Of a stretch of 64,000 nucleotides of DNA, positions 1-9,681 are shown in pieces. Source of the stretch: Candidatus Poribacteria bacterium (GTDB lineage: Bacteria; Poribacteria; WGA-4E; PCPOR2b); the NCBI GenBank assembly GCA_022822785.1, contig JAJEAL010000144.1, positions 1 to 64,000 of the forward strand, written 5' to 3'. A program made the translations under genes and the position numbers. The notes under the pieces are model-generated. The model was not told where the DNA came from, ran no database searches, and saw only the letters and a program-made list of their open reading frames with translations. Every line of letters starts with the position of its first letter. Position 1 is the first letter of the stretch.

Positions 1-572
1 CCTTCACTCTCGCTTCGATACATCCAGAAATCCGGTTCACGGAGACCGGGCTTCACCTGAATCGTGACAAGTCGCGCTTCCATGTCTAGCAACCGTCCGA
101 GTGCGCCGGCGTCAATCAGGCGCTTCATCTCAATTGGTACGGGGTGATGAGGCCATGGATAGCCCACCTGTGTTACTAATTCTTTGTTGGCAACGAGATT
201 GCAAAGTTCTCGCATATCCGAGGCTGTACGCGCAGCCTGTTTCTCAATAAAGAGATGCTTGCCTGACTCCGCCAGACGCAACGCTGCGGGTGTCGCCTCA
301 TTGGGTGGCAGCATAATGACAGCAAAGTCGAAATCATCATTCGCCATCAGGTCATCAAAATCGGCGTAGATGCGGGCATCTGGATCGGCGAGACGGATTT
401 CATCTAGTGCTTCCGCCTGATCGAGTGAAGATTCGCAGTACGCTACAATTTCAACGCCTCCCTGCGCTTTGAAGGACTTGAGCAAACCGTGGCTTTTATC
501 AGGGTCCAGACTTCCGGCATGGATGTGAAGACCTACCACTGCGGCTTTAAGGGGCAGTTCTTGTATGACCAT
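1..572 (-). CDS. Gfo/Idh/MocA-family oxidoreductase, N-terminal part (cut by window edge)
   Basis: The reverse strand from the ATG at 572 stays open to the window edge, giving about 190 N-terminal residues. They form a Rossmann-type NAD(P)-binding domain: a beta strand AAVVGLHIHAG near residue 10, an acidic patch (DPDARIYADFDDLM, about 63-76), and LFIEKQA at 107-113. The last stands where the family has its EKP motif, and the lysine (K111) is kept. The nucleotide loop GLHIHAG departs from the usual GxGxxG. The family oxidises or reduces sugars and cyclitols; the substrate here cannot be told. The C-terminal substrate domain lies outside the window. It precedes no obvious operon partner within view. 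Confidence 0.85.
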   Translation of the reverse strand, partial: MVIQELPLKAAVVGLHIHAGSLDPDKSHGLLKSFKAQGGVEIVAYCESSLDQAEALDEIRLADPDARIYADFDDLMANDDFDFAVIMLPPNEATPAALRLAESGKHLFIEKQAARTASDMRELCNLVANKELVTQVGYPWPHHPVPIEMKRLIDAGALGRLLDMEARLVTIQVKPGLREPDFWMYRSESE

Positions 573-609
573 TTATTTTACTCTGTCTGAAGGGACATAT
601 CATCAGCGA

Positions 610-2049
610 TCAGCTGCGTTTGGTCAACGTCCGTTCCGCCTCTTTATAGATCGGAGCGTAAATTTTATCACGGGGAACGCAACCGGCGGCGAATTGTCCA
701 AGCGGATTTGCTTTCGCACGCATCAACGCAGTGCAGTAACTGACAGCGACGCAAACCTTTCTCCTGACCATCGCCCCCGTCTCAATCGTATCCCGCGCAT
801 AGTCAGGATATGCCAATGCCCCACGTCCCACTGCGACAAAACTCACCCGCCCATCCCGAACGTTCGCCTCACCGGCGTTAACAAGATATTGCTGCAACCA
901 ACTGTAACCGGTGCCGACAACTGGCATGTCTGGATGGGCCTGCTGGATTTCTCCCGTCAATCGAATATGCCGATCGACACCAATTAGGGGGTGTTCTGGA
1001 GTTTCGTAACCGTCAATTGGTGGACGCTCAAACGGCCGGCCGATATGTGGGTTGAAATATGGACTTCCCGCGGTGACGTTAACGAGTTTAATTCCAAGGT
1101 CCTTGAGGAGACCAACCAACTTGATTGGTTCAGTCATATCCGGTTGTGGTGGATTATCTTCATCGACACCGAAACCGTAGGGATAGGGAGTTGGGATGTC
1201 CCGCGGAATCCCTACCGTCGTCTCTGGATCTTCCATGTAAGCTACTCCGTCGTAGACATTGAGGCGGGTGGCAAGGATGAGTTCATCTCCAACCGCTGCC
1301 CGAATCTTGCCGATGATATTACGGATGAACCGGGTGCGATTCTCAAAGCTGCCGCCGTACTTTCCCTCCCGTGTTTTGGCTGCCAAGAGCTCTGAAAGCA
1401 GGTAGGTATGGCACTGTTTTAGATCAACGAAGTCAAACCCAATTTTCCACGCCAATTTCGCTGCATCCACAAAGGTATCTTCTAGACCTTCCAGATCATC
1501 ATCGGTCAGAACGGGGTAGTCATCAGGGATAGGAATCTTGTTTTTCTTATCAATAAGCGTAGCCTTGTCAACAACAGGATGACGAAAAGCGATTAACGGT
1601 TTCTGATAGCTATACCGCCCCGAATGGGTCAACTGCATACCAACGATGACCTCTTCATTTGAACCAAATTCCTCTCTGTGAGCGTTGCGTGTTAAATTGA
1701 GGATCGACTCCATCGAACCCGCTGTCTCATCATTAATCACCAATTGACGACTATTTGACTTCACTTCGTCAAAGAGTGCAGTCGCTTCACCCCATATCAA
1801 CTTCGCCCCACCCCGTCCGAATCGCTCCCAGCGGCGGATGGTCAGCTCGCTGGGTTTGCCGTCAAGTGTACCGTCACATCCCTCCATCGGGTGGATACCG
1901 AATGCGTTACCCGCAAACTTGTGTCCAATCTGGACGGGTTCTAACAGTTTTTCAATCTTTTCCTCAAGACGGAGGCTGAGTCCGAGCTCAGCAATCTCAG
2001 TCCGCAACGCCTCAATGTCCCTGTAACGAAAATGTTTCTTTTTTAGCAT
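610..2049 (-). CDS. NADH:flavin oxidoreductase, old yellow enzyme family
   Basis: This 479-residue protein has a TIM-barrel flavin reductase core after a roughly 40-residue N-terminal extension. Family marks are GMQLTHSGRYS (137-147), a KQCHTYLLSELL segment (211-222) that matches the usual active-site HG.YLL..FL region, and YGGSFENRTRF (231-241). The family uses FMN and NAD(P)H to reduce activated double bonds. The C-terminus has cysteines (VCVAVSYC and a later GC) that recall the 4Fe-4S motif of 2,4-dienoyl-CoA reductase-like members, but the spacing is unusual, so a cluster is uncertain. There is no C-terminal Rossmann half, so it is the short form. It lies 37 bp downstream of the Gfo/Idh gene start, on the same strand and transcribed ahead of it, so they may be co-transcribed. 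Confidence 0.85.
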   Translation of the reverse strand: MLKKKHFRYRDIEALRTEIAELGLSLRLEEKIEKLLEPVQIGHKFAGNAFGIHPMEGCDGTLDGKPSELTIRRWERFGRGGAKLIWGEATALFDEVKSNSRQLVINDETAGSMESILNLTRNAHREEFGSNEEVIVGMQLTHSGRYSYQKPLIAFRHPVVDKATLIDKKNKIPIPDDYPVLTDDDLEGLEDTFVDAAKLAWKIGFDFVDLKQCHTYLLSELLAAKTREGKYGGSFENRTRFIRNIIGKIRAAVGDELILATRLNVYDGVAYMEDPETTVGIPRDIPTPYPYGFGVDEDNPPQPDMTEPIKLVGLLKDLGIKLVNVTAGSPYFNPHIGRPFERPPIDGYETPEHPLIGVDRHIRLTGEIQQAHPDMPVVGTGYSWLQQYLVNAGEANVRDGRVSFVAVGRGALAYPDYARDTIETGAMVRRKVCVAVSYCTALMRAKANPLGQFAAGCVPRDKIYAPIYKEAERTLTKRS

Positions 2050-2078
2050 TGGTCACGCCTCTCTACATTTGCCTGCTT

Positions 2079-3065
2079 TTACTGCACGGCCAGGTTCCAT
2101 AGTTTCACCGTTTTGTCAGCGCTGCCGCTCGCCAGCATTTTACCATCAGGCGAGAAAACTACGGAAAAGACTGCGTTACTATGTCCACTCAAGGTATCTT
2201 TAAAGCTACCTGTCTGTGTGTCCCATAACTTCACCGCCCGGTCCCAACCGCCACTCGCCAGCGTTTTGCCATCGGGTGAAAAAACTATGGAAGTCACCTC
2301 CTGCCTATGCCCCGTGAGTGCCCGAACCAACTCCCATGTCTGGGCGTTCCAAAGACGTATTGTATTTTCTTCGGGACGACTGCTCCCGTTTGCTAAGGTC
2401 AACCCATCAGGAGAAAAAGTTATCGCTTTCACAGCATCAACCCGACGCCATTTCAGCGTTCTCTCCAATTCCCCAGTCTGTACATCCCACAACCTGACGA
2501 CGGTGTTCTCAAGTTCGCCTCCACTCGCTAGCATTCTATCGTCGGGCGAAAAGGCTAGCGCAAACACTGGACCATCGCTCCCTGTTAGCGTCTGTCTCAA
2601 CTTACCTGTTCGTCCGTTCCATAAGCGTATCGTTTCGTCAGCAGCTCCACTCGCAAGTATTGCCCCATCCCCTGAGAGCGCTAGTATATACACACGGCCC
2701 GTATGTCCGGTTAGCACGGCCTTCTGTCTTCCCGTCCCCGCATCCCACAACCTCACGGTTTGGTCCCAGCTCCCGCTTGCCAGCGTCTTCCCGTCCGATG
2801 AGAAAACGACTGTGGTCACCATCTCGTTGTGTCCCGTCAGGGTGCGTTTCAGCTGTCGGGTCCGCACGTCCCATAACCTGATCGTCTTATCGCTGCTGCC
2901 GCTCGCCAACATTTCACCATCAGGCGCAAAGGTTACACAAAATACCGAACCATCGTGTCCTTTCAGTGTGACAACCTCCATGGCGATACCTTCATCAGCG
3001 CCGTAGGCGCTCGTCAAACCTACAAGAGACAAAAGGACAACGAAATATGATTTCCGTTTGGACAT
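2079..3065 (-). CDS. Secreted WD40-repeat protein (seven blades)
   Basis: A 328-residue protein with an N-terminal signal peptide (basic start, hydrophobic core to about residue 21, AYG-A cleavage site). The rest is seven consecutive WD40 repeats of the form GH..V..V.FSPDGK.LASGS.D.T.(R/K)LW(D/N), exactly one seven-bladed propeller with no other domain. Such propellers are protein-interaction scaffolds; export suggests a periplasmic or surface role. The fifth blade is the most divergent. It lies 29 bp upstream of the flavin reductase gene on the same strand, which could mean co-transcription. The partner is unknown. Confidence 0.9.
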   Translation of the reverse strand: MSKRKSYFVVLLSLVGLTSAYGADEGIAMEVVTLKGHDGSVFCVTFAPDGEMLASGSSDKTIRLWDVRTRQLKRTLTGHNEMVTTVVFSSDGKTLASGSWDQTVRLWDAGTGRQKAVLTGHTGRVYILALSGDGAILASGAADETIRLWNGRTGKLRQTLTGSDGPVFALAFSPDDRMLASGGELENTVVRLWDVQTGELERTLKWRRVDAVKAITFSPDGLTLANGSSRPEENTIRLWNAQTWELVRALTGHRQEVTSIVFSPDGKTLASGGWDRAVKLWDTQTGSFKDTLSGHSNAVFSVVFSPDGKMLASGSADKTVKLWNLAVQ

Positions 3066-3397
3066 AGCACTGTCCTCAATACGTTTTGGGTTATGATAGC
3101 TTTTTATAAGAAACTCGGTTTTTGACGCTCGATTTATCAGCTAGCACTCTAGGGTATTATATCAGATTAACCGAATCTTGTCATCAGAAAGTATTGTGTT
3201 GACAAATGGACGAATTTTTGCAACACTATAAAGTGAAGGCAAAATCGGATTGGAGTTTCCAGCTATTTTTCCGATATAATCAAGTGCAGCATGATGCTTC
3301 AAACATAAGAAACCCGCGCTTTCACCGGGTATCAGGCGCACATCGCTAAAGCAGCCTCTTATAGATAGAGTTAAGCCGGAATAGGAGAAGTTATCAT
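3066..3397. other. Intergenic region with half of a palindromic repeat
   Basis: Divergent spacer between the WD40 and NHL genes. It contains one half (3109-3126, AGAAACTCGGTTTTTGACG-like) of the AGAAACCGAGTTTTT palindrome family found complete elsewhere in the window. Small open frames here lack ribosome sites and recognisable products. I see no convincing promoter pair. Confidence 0.5.
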
Positions 3398-4249
3398 ATG
3401 GCATCTCACACAGACCTTGGATATCGAGTTGTAGAGGGGTGGGGACAACTTCCTGAAGGGTGGGAGTTCACACAGGTGGCTGGCGTTGCTGTTGATTCCC
3501 AAGATCGAATTTACGTCTATAATCGTGGAGAGCACCCCATGATTATTTTCGACAGTGACGGCAACTTGCTGAACACCTGGGGAGAAGGCTTCCTAAAACA
3601 TGCACACGGCATTTTCATTGACTCCGCAGATATAATCTATCTGGTTGACCGGTGGTTACATGCGGTCTTGAAGTATACGCCGGAGGGCGAACTTCTGATG
3701 ACGATAGGCACGCTTGACCAACCATCTACAAACGGCGAACCGTTTAATCATCCAACGGATGTCGCGCTGTCATCATCAGGCGAAATCTATGTTTCTGATG
3801 GTTACGGAAATACACGGATGCACAAATTCTCTGCCGAAGGAGAACACCTGCTCTCGTGGGGCACCCCCGGCGATGGTGCCGGTGAATTCAATCTACCTCA
3901 TAGCGTCTGGGTAGATAGCAACGACCGTGTCTATGTCGCAGACAGGGAAAATCATCGTATTCAGATTTTCGACCCGCAAGGCACGTTTATTGATCAGTGG
4001 ACCGGCTTCCGCCAACCCACCGATTTCTTCCTCGATTCGGCTGGACGCTTGTATGTTGCTGAGTTACAACACCGGGTCAGCATCCTCAACCTCGACGGAG
4101 AACTTCTAGAGCGGATGGGTGGAGAATCAAGTCACGCGCCGGGAGAATTTGTCGCCCCCCACGCGGTCTGGACAGATTCGCAAGATGCCCTTTATGTAGG
4201 TGAGGTATTAGAAGGGCAACGGATACAGAAGTTTGTGCGGGCTGCATAA
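3398..4249 (+). CDS. NHL-repeat beta-propeller protein
   Basis: A 283-residue protein made almost wholly of about six NHL repeats, with recurring motifs such as GVAVDSQDRIYVYNRGEH, PTDVALSSSGEIYVSDGYGN and PHSVWVDSNDRVYVADRENH. It has no signal peptide, so it is probably cytoplasmic unless exported otherwise. The blade pattern is like that of peptidyl-alpha-hydroxyglycine amidating lyase-like proteins, but the catalytic domain residues cannot be confirmed. A GGAG ribosome site precedes the ATG. NHL propellers bind proteins, nucleic acids or sugars; the specific role is unknown. Confidence 0.85.
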   Translation: MASHTDLGYRVVEGWGQLPEGWEFTQVAGVAVDSQDRIYVYNRGEHPMIIFDSDGNLLNTWGEGFLKHAHGIFIDSADIIYLVDRWLHAVLKYTPEGELLMTIGTLDQPSTNGEPFNHPTDVALSSSGEIYVSDGYGNTRMHKFSAEGEHLLSWGTPGDGAGEFNLPHSVWVDSNDRVYVADRENHRIQIFDPQGTFIDQWTGFRQPTDFFLDSAGRLYVAELQHRVSILNLDGELLERMGGESSHAPGEFVAPHAVWTDSQDALYVGEVLEGQRIQKFVRAA

Positions 4250-4503
4250 AACGTGATACGTCATATTGGGAGACTGATCGTTTGGTCAAAGCGATCCAAT
4301 TTGACGCAATGTACATCTGTCTTGCAGATTAAGTATTGATGTGTTTTATGGTAATATGATAGAATTGATAGCAAACACCGGTCAAGCTGTTAGCAAAAAC
4401 CGCTAAAATTTCGGCGATATCGACAATCCCCGGTATTTGACTCGAACCTCTTTGATTTGAAGCGTTAGGGTTAAAAAGCTAAAACTATAAAAACTCTCTG
4501 CAA

Positions 4504-5826
4504 ATGATTAAAAGGAAAATCGAAGATCAAACTGCATATGCGGGTGTCATTGGACTTGGCTATGTCGGCCTTCCACTGGCGGTCACCATGGCGAAAGCCG
4601 GCTTTTCTGTTATCGGGATTGATGTAGACCCTCGCAAGGTCGAAGGCATTCAGGGTGGGATTTCGGTTGTCTCCGATGTGCCCTCAGCGGATCTGGCATC
4701 TTTCATCCATCGCGGGCAGATTCAAGCGACGACGGACTATCGGATTCTGAAGGAATTAGATACAATTAATATTTGCGTCCCGACACCGTTGCGTAAGAGC
4801 AAAGATCCGGATATGAGCTTTATTATCTCAGCGGTGGACGAAATTGCACACTATTTACGCAAAGGTCAGCTGATTATTTTGGAGAGTACAACTTACCCCG
4901 GCACAACAGAGGAGATTGTGCTGCCGAAACTTGAAAAGAGTGGCCTGCGGGTAGGTGAAGATTTTTTTCTCGCTTTTTCCCCTGAACGAATCGATCCGGG
5001 GAATGCGATATATTCCACTGCAAATACGACGAAAATCGTTGGCGGGATAACAGCTGCATGTACACAGGTCGCTCAACTGTTTTATAGGCAGTTTATTCAG
5101 GAAGTTCATGCGGTCTCCTCGACAAGGGTAGCAGAAATGGTCAAGCTGCTGGAAAATACCTTTCGGAGTGTCAACATCGGGCTTGTCAACGAACTGGCAC
5201 TGATGTGCGATCAGATGGGACTAGACGTATGGGAAATTGTTGACGCTGCCGCGACAAAACCGTTTGGATTTATGCCGTTCTATCCGGGGCCAGGGTTAGG
5301 GGGACACTGTATCCCTGTCGATCCGCACTATCTGTCGTGGAAAGCAAAAACGTATGAGTTTCACGCCCGCTTTATCGAGCTTGCAAGTGAGATTAATGGC
5401 TCAATGCCAGCGTATGTACTCGGCAAAATTATTGATGCACTCAACCAACACCACAAAGCTATCAACGGGTCGAAAATCTTGATCATGGGCGTTGCCTACA
5501 AGAGAAATGTCGGCGATGTCCGCGAATCGCCGGCTATTGATGTGATTCGGATGCTTGTGCGACGCGGCGGTGAAATCCTATACCACGACCCGTATGTACC
5601 GGAATTGGAAGTTGAAGAGGTGGATGCCAGAAACAGGCAGCCCGTGCGCTATTCCTGTGCGGAATTGACCACGGAATTGGCACAGCATGTTGATTGTGTG
5701 GTGATTATGACAGATCACGCCGATATCGATTACTGCTGGGTGGTCGATCATGCTGCTATAGTCGTAGACACACGAAATGCGACAAAATCGATTACAAAAA
5801 ACCAGAACAAAGTTGTAAAAATTTAA
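4504..5826 (+). CDS. Nucleotide-sugar dehydrogenase (UDP-GlcNAc/UDP-ManNAc 6-dehydrogenase type)
   Basis: A 440-residue UDP-glucose/GDP-mannose dehydrogenase family enzyme. The N-terminal Rossmann domain has GLGYVGLPLA (from about residue 17); the catalytic cysteine is C269 in PGPGLGGHCIPVDPHY; the C-terminal domain carries GVAYKRNVGDVRESPA. These enzymes oxidise C6 of a UDP-sugar twice with NAD+ to the uronate used in surface polysaccharides. GGHCIPVDPHYL and overall length fit the WbpA/WecC-like branch rather than UDP-glucose dehydrogenase. No other polysaccharide gene is adjacent, so the sugar is not settled. Confidence 0.9.
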   Translation: MIKRKIEDQTAYAGVIGLGYVGLPLAVTMAKAGFSVIGIDVDPRKVEGIQGGISVVSDVPSADLASFIHRGQIQATTDYRILKELDTINICVPTPLRKSKDPDMSFIISAVDEIAHYLRKGQLIILESTTYPGTTEEIVLPKLEKSGLRVGEDFFLAFSPERIDPGNAIYSTANTTKIVGGITAACTQVAQLFYRQFIQEVHAVSSTRVAEMVKLLENTFRSVNIGLVNELALMCDQMGLDVWEIVDAAATKPFGFMPFYPGPGLGGHCIPVDPHYLSWKAKTYEFHARFIELASEINGSMPAYVLGKIIDALNQHHKAINGSKILIMGVAYKRNVGDVRESPAIDVIRMLVRRGGEILYHDPYVPELEVEEVDARNRQPVRYSCAELTTELAQHVDCVVIMTDHADIDYCWVVDHAAIVVDTRNATKSITKNQNKVVKI

Positions 5827-5833
5827 CAACCCA

Positions 5834-5974
5834 TAGGAGTTACGCACTTCAGATTGTAGTTGCCTGATTTATCAGGCGTTAGCAACGGTGTCCAGTGGTG
5901 ATGAATCGCCGAACTACCCCCTTGATAAGGGGGGCAGGGGGGTTGGTTTTGACCATTCAACTGCGTAAGTCCTA
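5834..5974. mobile_element. MITE-like element, family 1, copy a
   Basis: A 141-bp noncoding unit bounded by 13-bp terminal inverted repeats: TAGGAGTTACGCA at 5834-5846 and TGCGTAAGTCCTA at 5962-5974. The interior holds short complementary stretches (TGCCTGATTTATCAGGCG, GATGAATCGCC) and a reversed copy of the CCCCCT...AGGGGG hairpin (5912-5944). The same ends occur at 26066-26196 and 30186-30285, and in decayed form at 16925-17030 and 55741-55867. It encodes no protein and is probably moved in trans by an absent transposase. Confidence 0.7.
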
Positions 5975-6013
5975 AACCCATAAAAATATAGAGGAAAGTT
6001 CGGGAGATTTACC

Positions 6014-7627
6014 ATGCTTTCAGTAAAGACACATATTGCTACCCACCAACTCGCTTGGATTATTACGGACTGCTTCGGCGAGGCAGAGATTAATAGAATC
6101 GCGACGCAGTGCGGTCTCCTCCACAATGATCAACGGATGACCAAGCGATCCAAAGATTGGATTGCCTACGATTTGGCAATATGTTTTTTTGATGGACCCT
6201 CGGCTGAAAACATCGTGAGTCGCCATCTAGCAAAGAAAGCAGAACAGGCTGCTCGAAGAGTTCAGTTCATGAATCTAAAGGAAATTCAAGTTTTCCTAAC
6301 CAGCACTGAACAACTTCAGGAGGAAGGCGAATTTGGCGAGATTTTATGGGCGCTTTTGGTTGATTCGCGTGAAGATGTACAAAAACATGGTCACAGGCTG
6401 CTTGCCGATCACGAGCAATCCCACCCGCCCGCCACCTTCTGTCCACCTGAAGAGCGGAGCTACGCTCGCTCATCGGACACTACAAAAGCGATGGACAAGT
6501 CAGAATCGGATAGGGTGGATTTGAGCACCTCACCACCCCCCCATGATGAAGCACCGATTTCCGACTCTACGGCGGCCGGGGCCGCTTCATCTACCAGCGA
6601 GTATCTTCAGATTATACCCATTCCTGAGACAGACTTAGCTCCAAGACAGGAAACTAATCTAAGCGATGAATTAAAACAGAACCAACGGCAAATTGATAAA
6701 CTCTACAGCGCGCTCTCCGAACTGAAAAATGGATATACAATTTTACAAAGCGAAAATGACAGATTGAAAGAAAAAATAACGGGATTGATCGAAGAAAACC
6801 GGGGGTTACAGGAGAGAGAGGGGCTGTATAAGAACAATGAGCTCCGTATTGATCAACTCAACCGTGAGAATAGAAACCTCAAACGGACTATGGCAAAATT
6901 CGCAGATCAACTCTGTGAGTTTCACGAGCTTCAGGCAGAAAAAGAAAAGATAATAGTGGAATTGAAAGCGGTTGAGGAGATGGCACATCATTCGCAACAA
7001 GTGCTTCAGCAGATGCAATCCAATTTCTATTCCCAATTCTCCTATTTGCAGGGAATCAATGAGGAATACAAGACCTCCACCATACGGGCACGGCAGAAAA
7101 TTACAGACCTTACGGGACCGCGAAGCATCTCAGGCACTAACCATATGTTATCAGAGCAGCCACGCGTTGGTGTCTTTGTCGATGTGCAGAACATGTTCTA
7201 TGCTGCGAAAGATCGCTACGCCGGCCGTCTCGATTATATCAAGTTACTCGATCTTATTGTAGGGCCCCGGAATCTAGTTGCGGCTTACGCTTATGTTGTT
7301 CAAATCCCCGAAATTAATCAAGCTGGATTCCTATCGCTCCTTGAACATAACGGGTATACGATTAAGAGCAAAGATTTGCGAATGCGCGGCGACGGTTCTG
7401 CTAAAGGGGACTGGGATGTCGGAATTGCTATCGATATTGTGTCTATGCTTGATGCCTTAGATGTCGTGATTTTAGCAAGTGGAGATGGTGATTTCTGTGC
7501 ACTTGCAGAACTGATACAACAACACGGTAAGCGCATCGAGATAGCGGCTTTTGAACACAATACGTCAATGGATTTGCAGCGTATTGCCGATCAGTTTTTC
7601 CCGATCGGGGATGAAATGCTGATTTGA
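6014..7627 (+). CDS. NYN-domain (LabA/DUF88-like) protein with long coiled coil
   Basis: A 537-residue protein in three parts. Residues 1-125 are an alpha-rich domain I do not recognise. Residues 125-210 are a low-complexity Ser/Thr/Pro linker. Residues 210-350 are a charged coiled coil. Residues 385-537 are a NYN domain, a PIN-fold predicted ribonuclease: GVFVDVQNMFYAA with D390, then GDWDVGIAIDIVSML and ASGDGDFCALAELI supplying the acidic metal-binding residues. A GGGAG ribosome site precedes the ATG. It ends 20 bp before the TPR-kinase gene on the same strand, so the two are likely an operon. The RNA target is unknown. Confidence 0.85.
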   Translation: MLSVKTHIATHQLAWIITDCFGEAEINRIATQCGLLHNDQRMTKRSKDWIAYDLAICFFDGPSAENIVSRHLAKKAEQAARRVQFMNLKEIQVFLTSTEQLQEEGEFGEILWALLVDSREDVQKHGHRLLADHEQSHPPATFCPPEERSYARSSDTTKAMDKSESDRVDLSTSPPPHDEAPISDSTAAGAASSTSEYLQIIPIPETDLAPRQETNLSDELKQNQRQIDKLYSALSELKNGYTILQSENDRLKEKITGLIEENRGLQEREGLYKNNELRIDQLNRENRNLKRTMAKFADQLCEFHELQAEKEKIIVELKAVEEMAHHSQQVLQQMQSNFYSQFSYLQGINEEYKTSTIRARQKITDLTGPRSISGTNHMLSEQPRVGVFVDVQNMFYAAKDRYAGRLDYIKLLDLIVGPRNLVAAYAYVVQIPEINQAGFLSLLEHNGYTIKSKDLRMRGDGSAKGDWDVGIAIDIVSMLDALDVVILASGDGDFCALAELIQQHGKRIEIAAFEHNTSMDLQRIADQFFPIGDEMLI

Positions 7628-7646
7628 CTGCTCAAGGTGATGCACC

Positions 7647-9641
7647 ATGTCCAACGCAAAGCCCGTCGTAAAATCACCGTTCCAGGGACATGAACTTCAC
7701 GAACCTTCACCCGATCCAGATGAAGATGTGGAGGCGCCCGTCTCCACGACCGAGTCTACCCTACCAACCTCAAAGGAAGCACGAGATCAGTATGCACTCG
7801 GCAATTGGTATTTAGAACCTGCCCAACGCCAATATTCTCTTGCAATTAATGCCTATAAACGGGCGCTTGAGTTGGATCCAGATTGTGCGGCGGTCCACCA
7901 TAGCCTCGGTTTTGCGTACTACAAGGAAGGCGAGTTCGATCTCGCGCGGGACGCGCTCCAAAAAGCAATTGAACTGAACCCACTGAACGCGAATTATCAT
8001 TACGTTTTTGGACAGTTGCTAGAAGATTGGACGGAACTTGAAGGGGCGTGGGAGCAAGCAATTCGAGAGTTTACTCGTACAATTGAGTTGAATCCATCGT
8101 ATATTGAGGCATGGTATAATCGGGGTTTACTTTACGAGAAGCTGGGGAGTTTTGAAAAGGCGTGTGATGATTTCAGACAGGTTATTAGCCGTGAACCGAC
8201 GTTTTATGCCGCCCGTCATAACCTTGGTATTCTCTACATCAAACAGCAACAGTGGGAAGATGCAGAGCGGGTTTTTGAAGACCTCCTTACCGTCGAGCCG
8301 CGGGAGCCAGATACCCATTATCATCTTGCGGAGATTTACTTAAATCGATACGGCGATATGAATCGAGCGATCAACTGCTTGCAGTACGCAATTGAACGCG
8401 ATCCGGATCACTTGGATGCCCGTTTTGAGCTTGGCTTGCTTTATGCAAAGCATCGGTATACACGACCAGAATTTCGTCAACAGGCGATAGATCAATTCAT
8501 CGCCTTAATCAAGCGCAACGACGAATTACAGACCTTTGAACCGATCGATCGGGTGTTCTTTGTACTCGGTAGCCTGTACGATGATCATCCCGAAGATGCA
8601 GACCTTGCAATTTATGCCTACAAAGCTGGCTTGGAACATGCCCCGTCTCCACAAGCACAAAATAATCTCGGACTCCTCTATCTTCAGAAGAATATGGTTG
8701 ATAAAGCTGCCGAAGTCTTCAAGCAGACTATTCAACTTTACCCGGATTATGAATTGCCCTATCAGCACCTCGCCAAGCTCTACTTCTACGAGCGGGATGA
8801 AGAAATCCTGAAAGACCTCCAAGCGTGGCTATCGACAGAACCGCAGACAGCTGCGCGCATCATCTTTCACCTCACCCTATCATTGATGGATGTTGCACGG
8901 GCGGAAGCCTACCAAAGTCTCTACTCTCATCTACACCGTGTAAAAAACTTAATTAGCGCAACCGGTGGGCAACTTCGATTGGCATCTCGCCGAACGGAAC
9001 CAGATTCTGAGCTACACACCGCACTCAATCAGATCTTTACGCAACATCAGGAATGCTATAATGAGATGGTTACACTTTTGCAGCAGTTGCGTACAGACGA
9101 GCCGGTCTTTGGGTTGATTGATATTAACAGGCTGCTTGACACGCTGTTGCGAAACCTAATGCCCGTTCTAGAAGCCAAAGAGATAGATTGCCAGCAAATT
9201 TTCGACACGCGTCTGCCCCCTGTCAAAGGCGACTCTAGCCAGTTGAAAGAAGCGTTTAACAATCTGATCATCAACGCTGTTGATGCGATGGAAGGGGGCG
9301 GTTTCCTTCAGATTAAAACCGCCTATCTACCGGAGTCCTCCCAGATCCACATCTCCTTTATTGATACGGGGGTGGGCATCCCGTATGACCTTCGCGGTCA
9401 GCTCTACCAACCCGGATACACCCTTAAACAACACGGGAGCGGATTCGGTCTGAATATCGTCCAGCGCACGGTTCGCGATCACCGGGGCAGAATAGAACTC
9501 CACAGCGAAGAGGGACGGGGGACAACGTTCTCAATCTATCTGCCTGTTGATCTGGAAGTAACGCCTATTCAGACGAATTTGCAGATGCGCCCCATCTTCT
9601 ACGAATCTCCCCACGAGTTGGGTTTTGAGGAGCTGGTGTAG
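7647..9641 (+). CDS. TPR-repeat histidine kinase (cytoplasmic)
   Basis: A 664-residue protein: an acidic N-terminus, tandem TPR repeats over about residues 50-400 (for example AVHHSLGFAYYKEGEFDLARDAL-type units), then a kinase module. HRVKNLIS at about 430 matches the HHRVKNNLQ-type phosphoacceptor box of HisKA_2 kinases. The ATPase part has NLIINAVDAME (N-box, N538), DTGVGIP (G1) and GSGFGLNIVQ (G2). No transmembrane segment is visible, so the TPR region is probably the sensor that binds a protein partner, perhaps the NYN protein encoded 20 bp upstream. No response regulator lies next to it. Confidence 0.85.
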   Translation: MSNAKPVVKSPFQGHELHEPSPDPDEDVEAPVSTTESTLPTSKEARDQYALGNWYLEPAQRQYSLAINAYKRALELDPDCAAVHHSLGFAYYKEGEFDLARDALQKAIELNPLNANYHYVFGQLLEDWTELEGAWEQAIREFTRTIELNPSYIEAWYNRGLLYEKLGSFEKACDDFRQVISREPTFYAARHNLGILYIKQQQWEDAERVFEDLLTVEPREPDTHYHLAEIYLNRYGDMNRAINCLQYAIERDPDHLDARFELGLLYAKHRYTRPEFRQQAIDQFIALIKRNDELQTFEPIDRVFFVLGSLYDDHPEDADLAIYAYKAGLEHAPSPQAQNNLGLLYLQKNMVDKAAEVFKQTIQLYPDYELPYQHLAKLYFYERDEEILKDLQAWLSTEPQTAARIIFHLTLSLMDVARAEAYQSLYSHLHRVKNLISATGGQLRLASRRTEPDSELHTALNQIFTQHQECYNEMVTLLQQLRTDEPVFGLIDINRLLDTLLRNLMPVLEAKEIDCQQIFDTRLPPVKGDSSQLKEAFNNLIINAVDAMEGGGFLQIKTAYLPESSQIHISFIDTGVGIPYDLRGQLYQPGYTLKQHGSGFGLNIVQRTVRDHRGRIELHSEEGRGTTFSIYLPVDLEVTPIQTNLQMRPIFYESPHELGFEELV

Positions 9642-9681
9642 GCAGGGAAGTGCCGGGTGAGCGCGTCGGCGTGTAGACAAG

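Noticed and set aside
2113-3006. 297-aa open frame on the plus strand
   Set aside because: It lies antisense to the WD40 repeat gene, whose repeated, codon-biased sequence forces long open frames on the other strand. No ribosome site or family.
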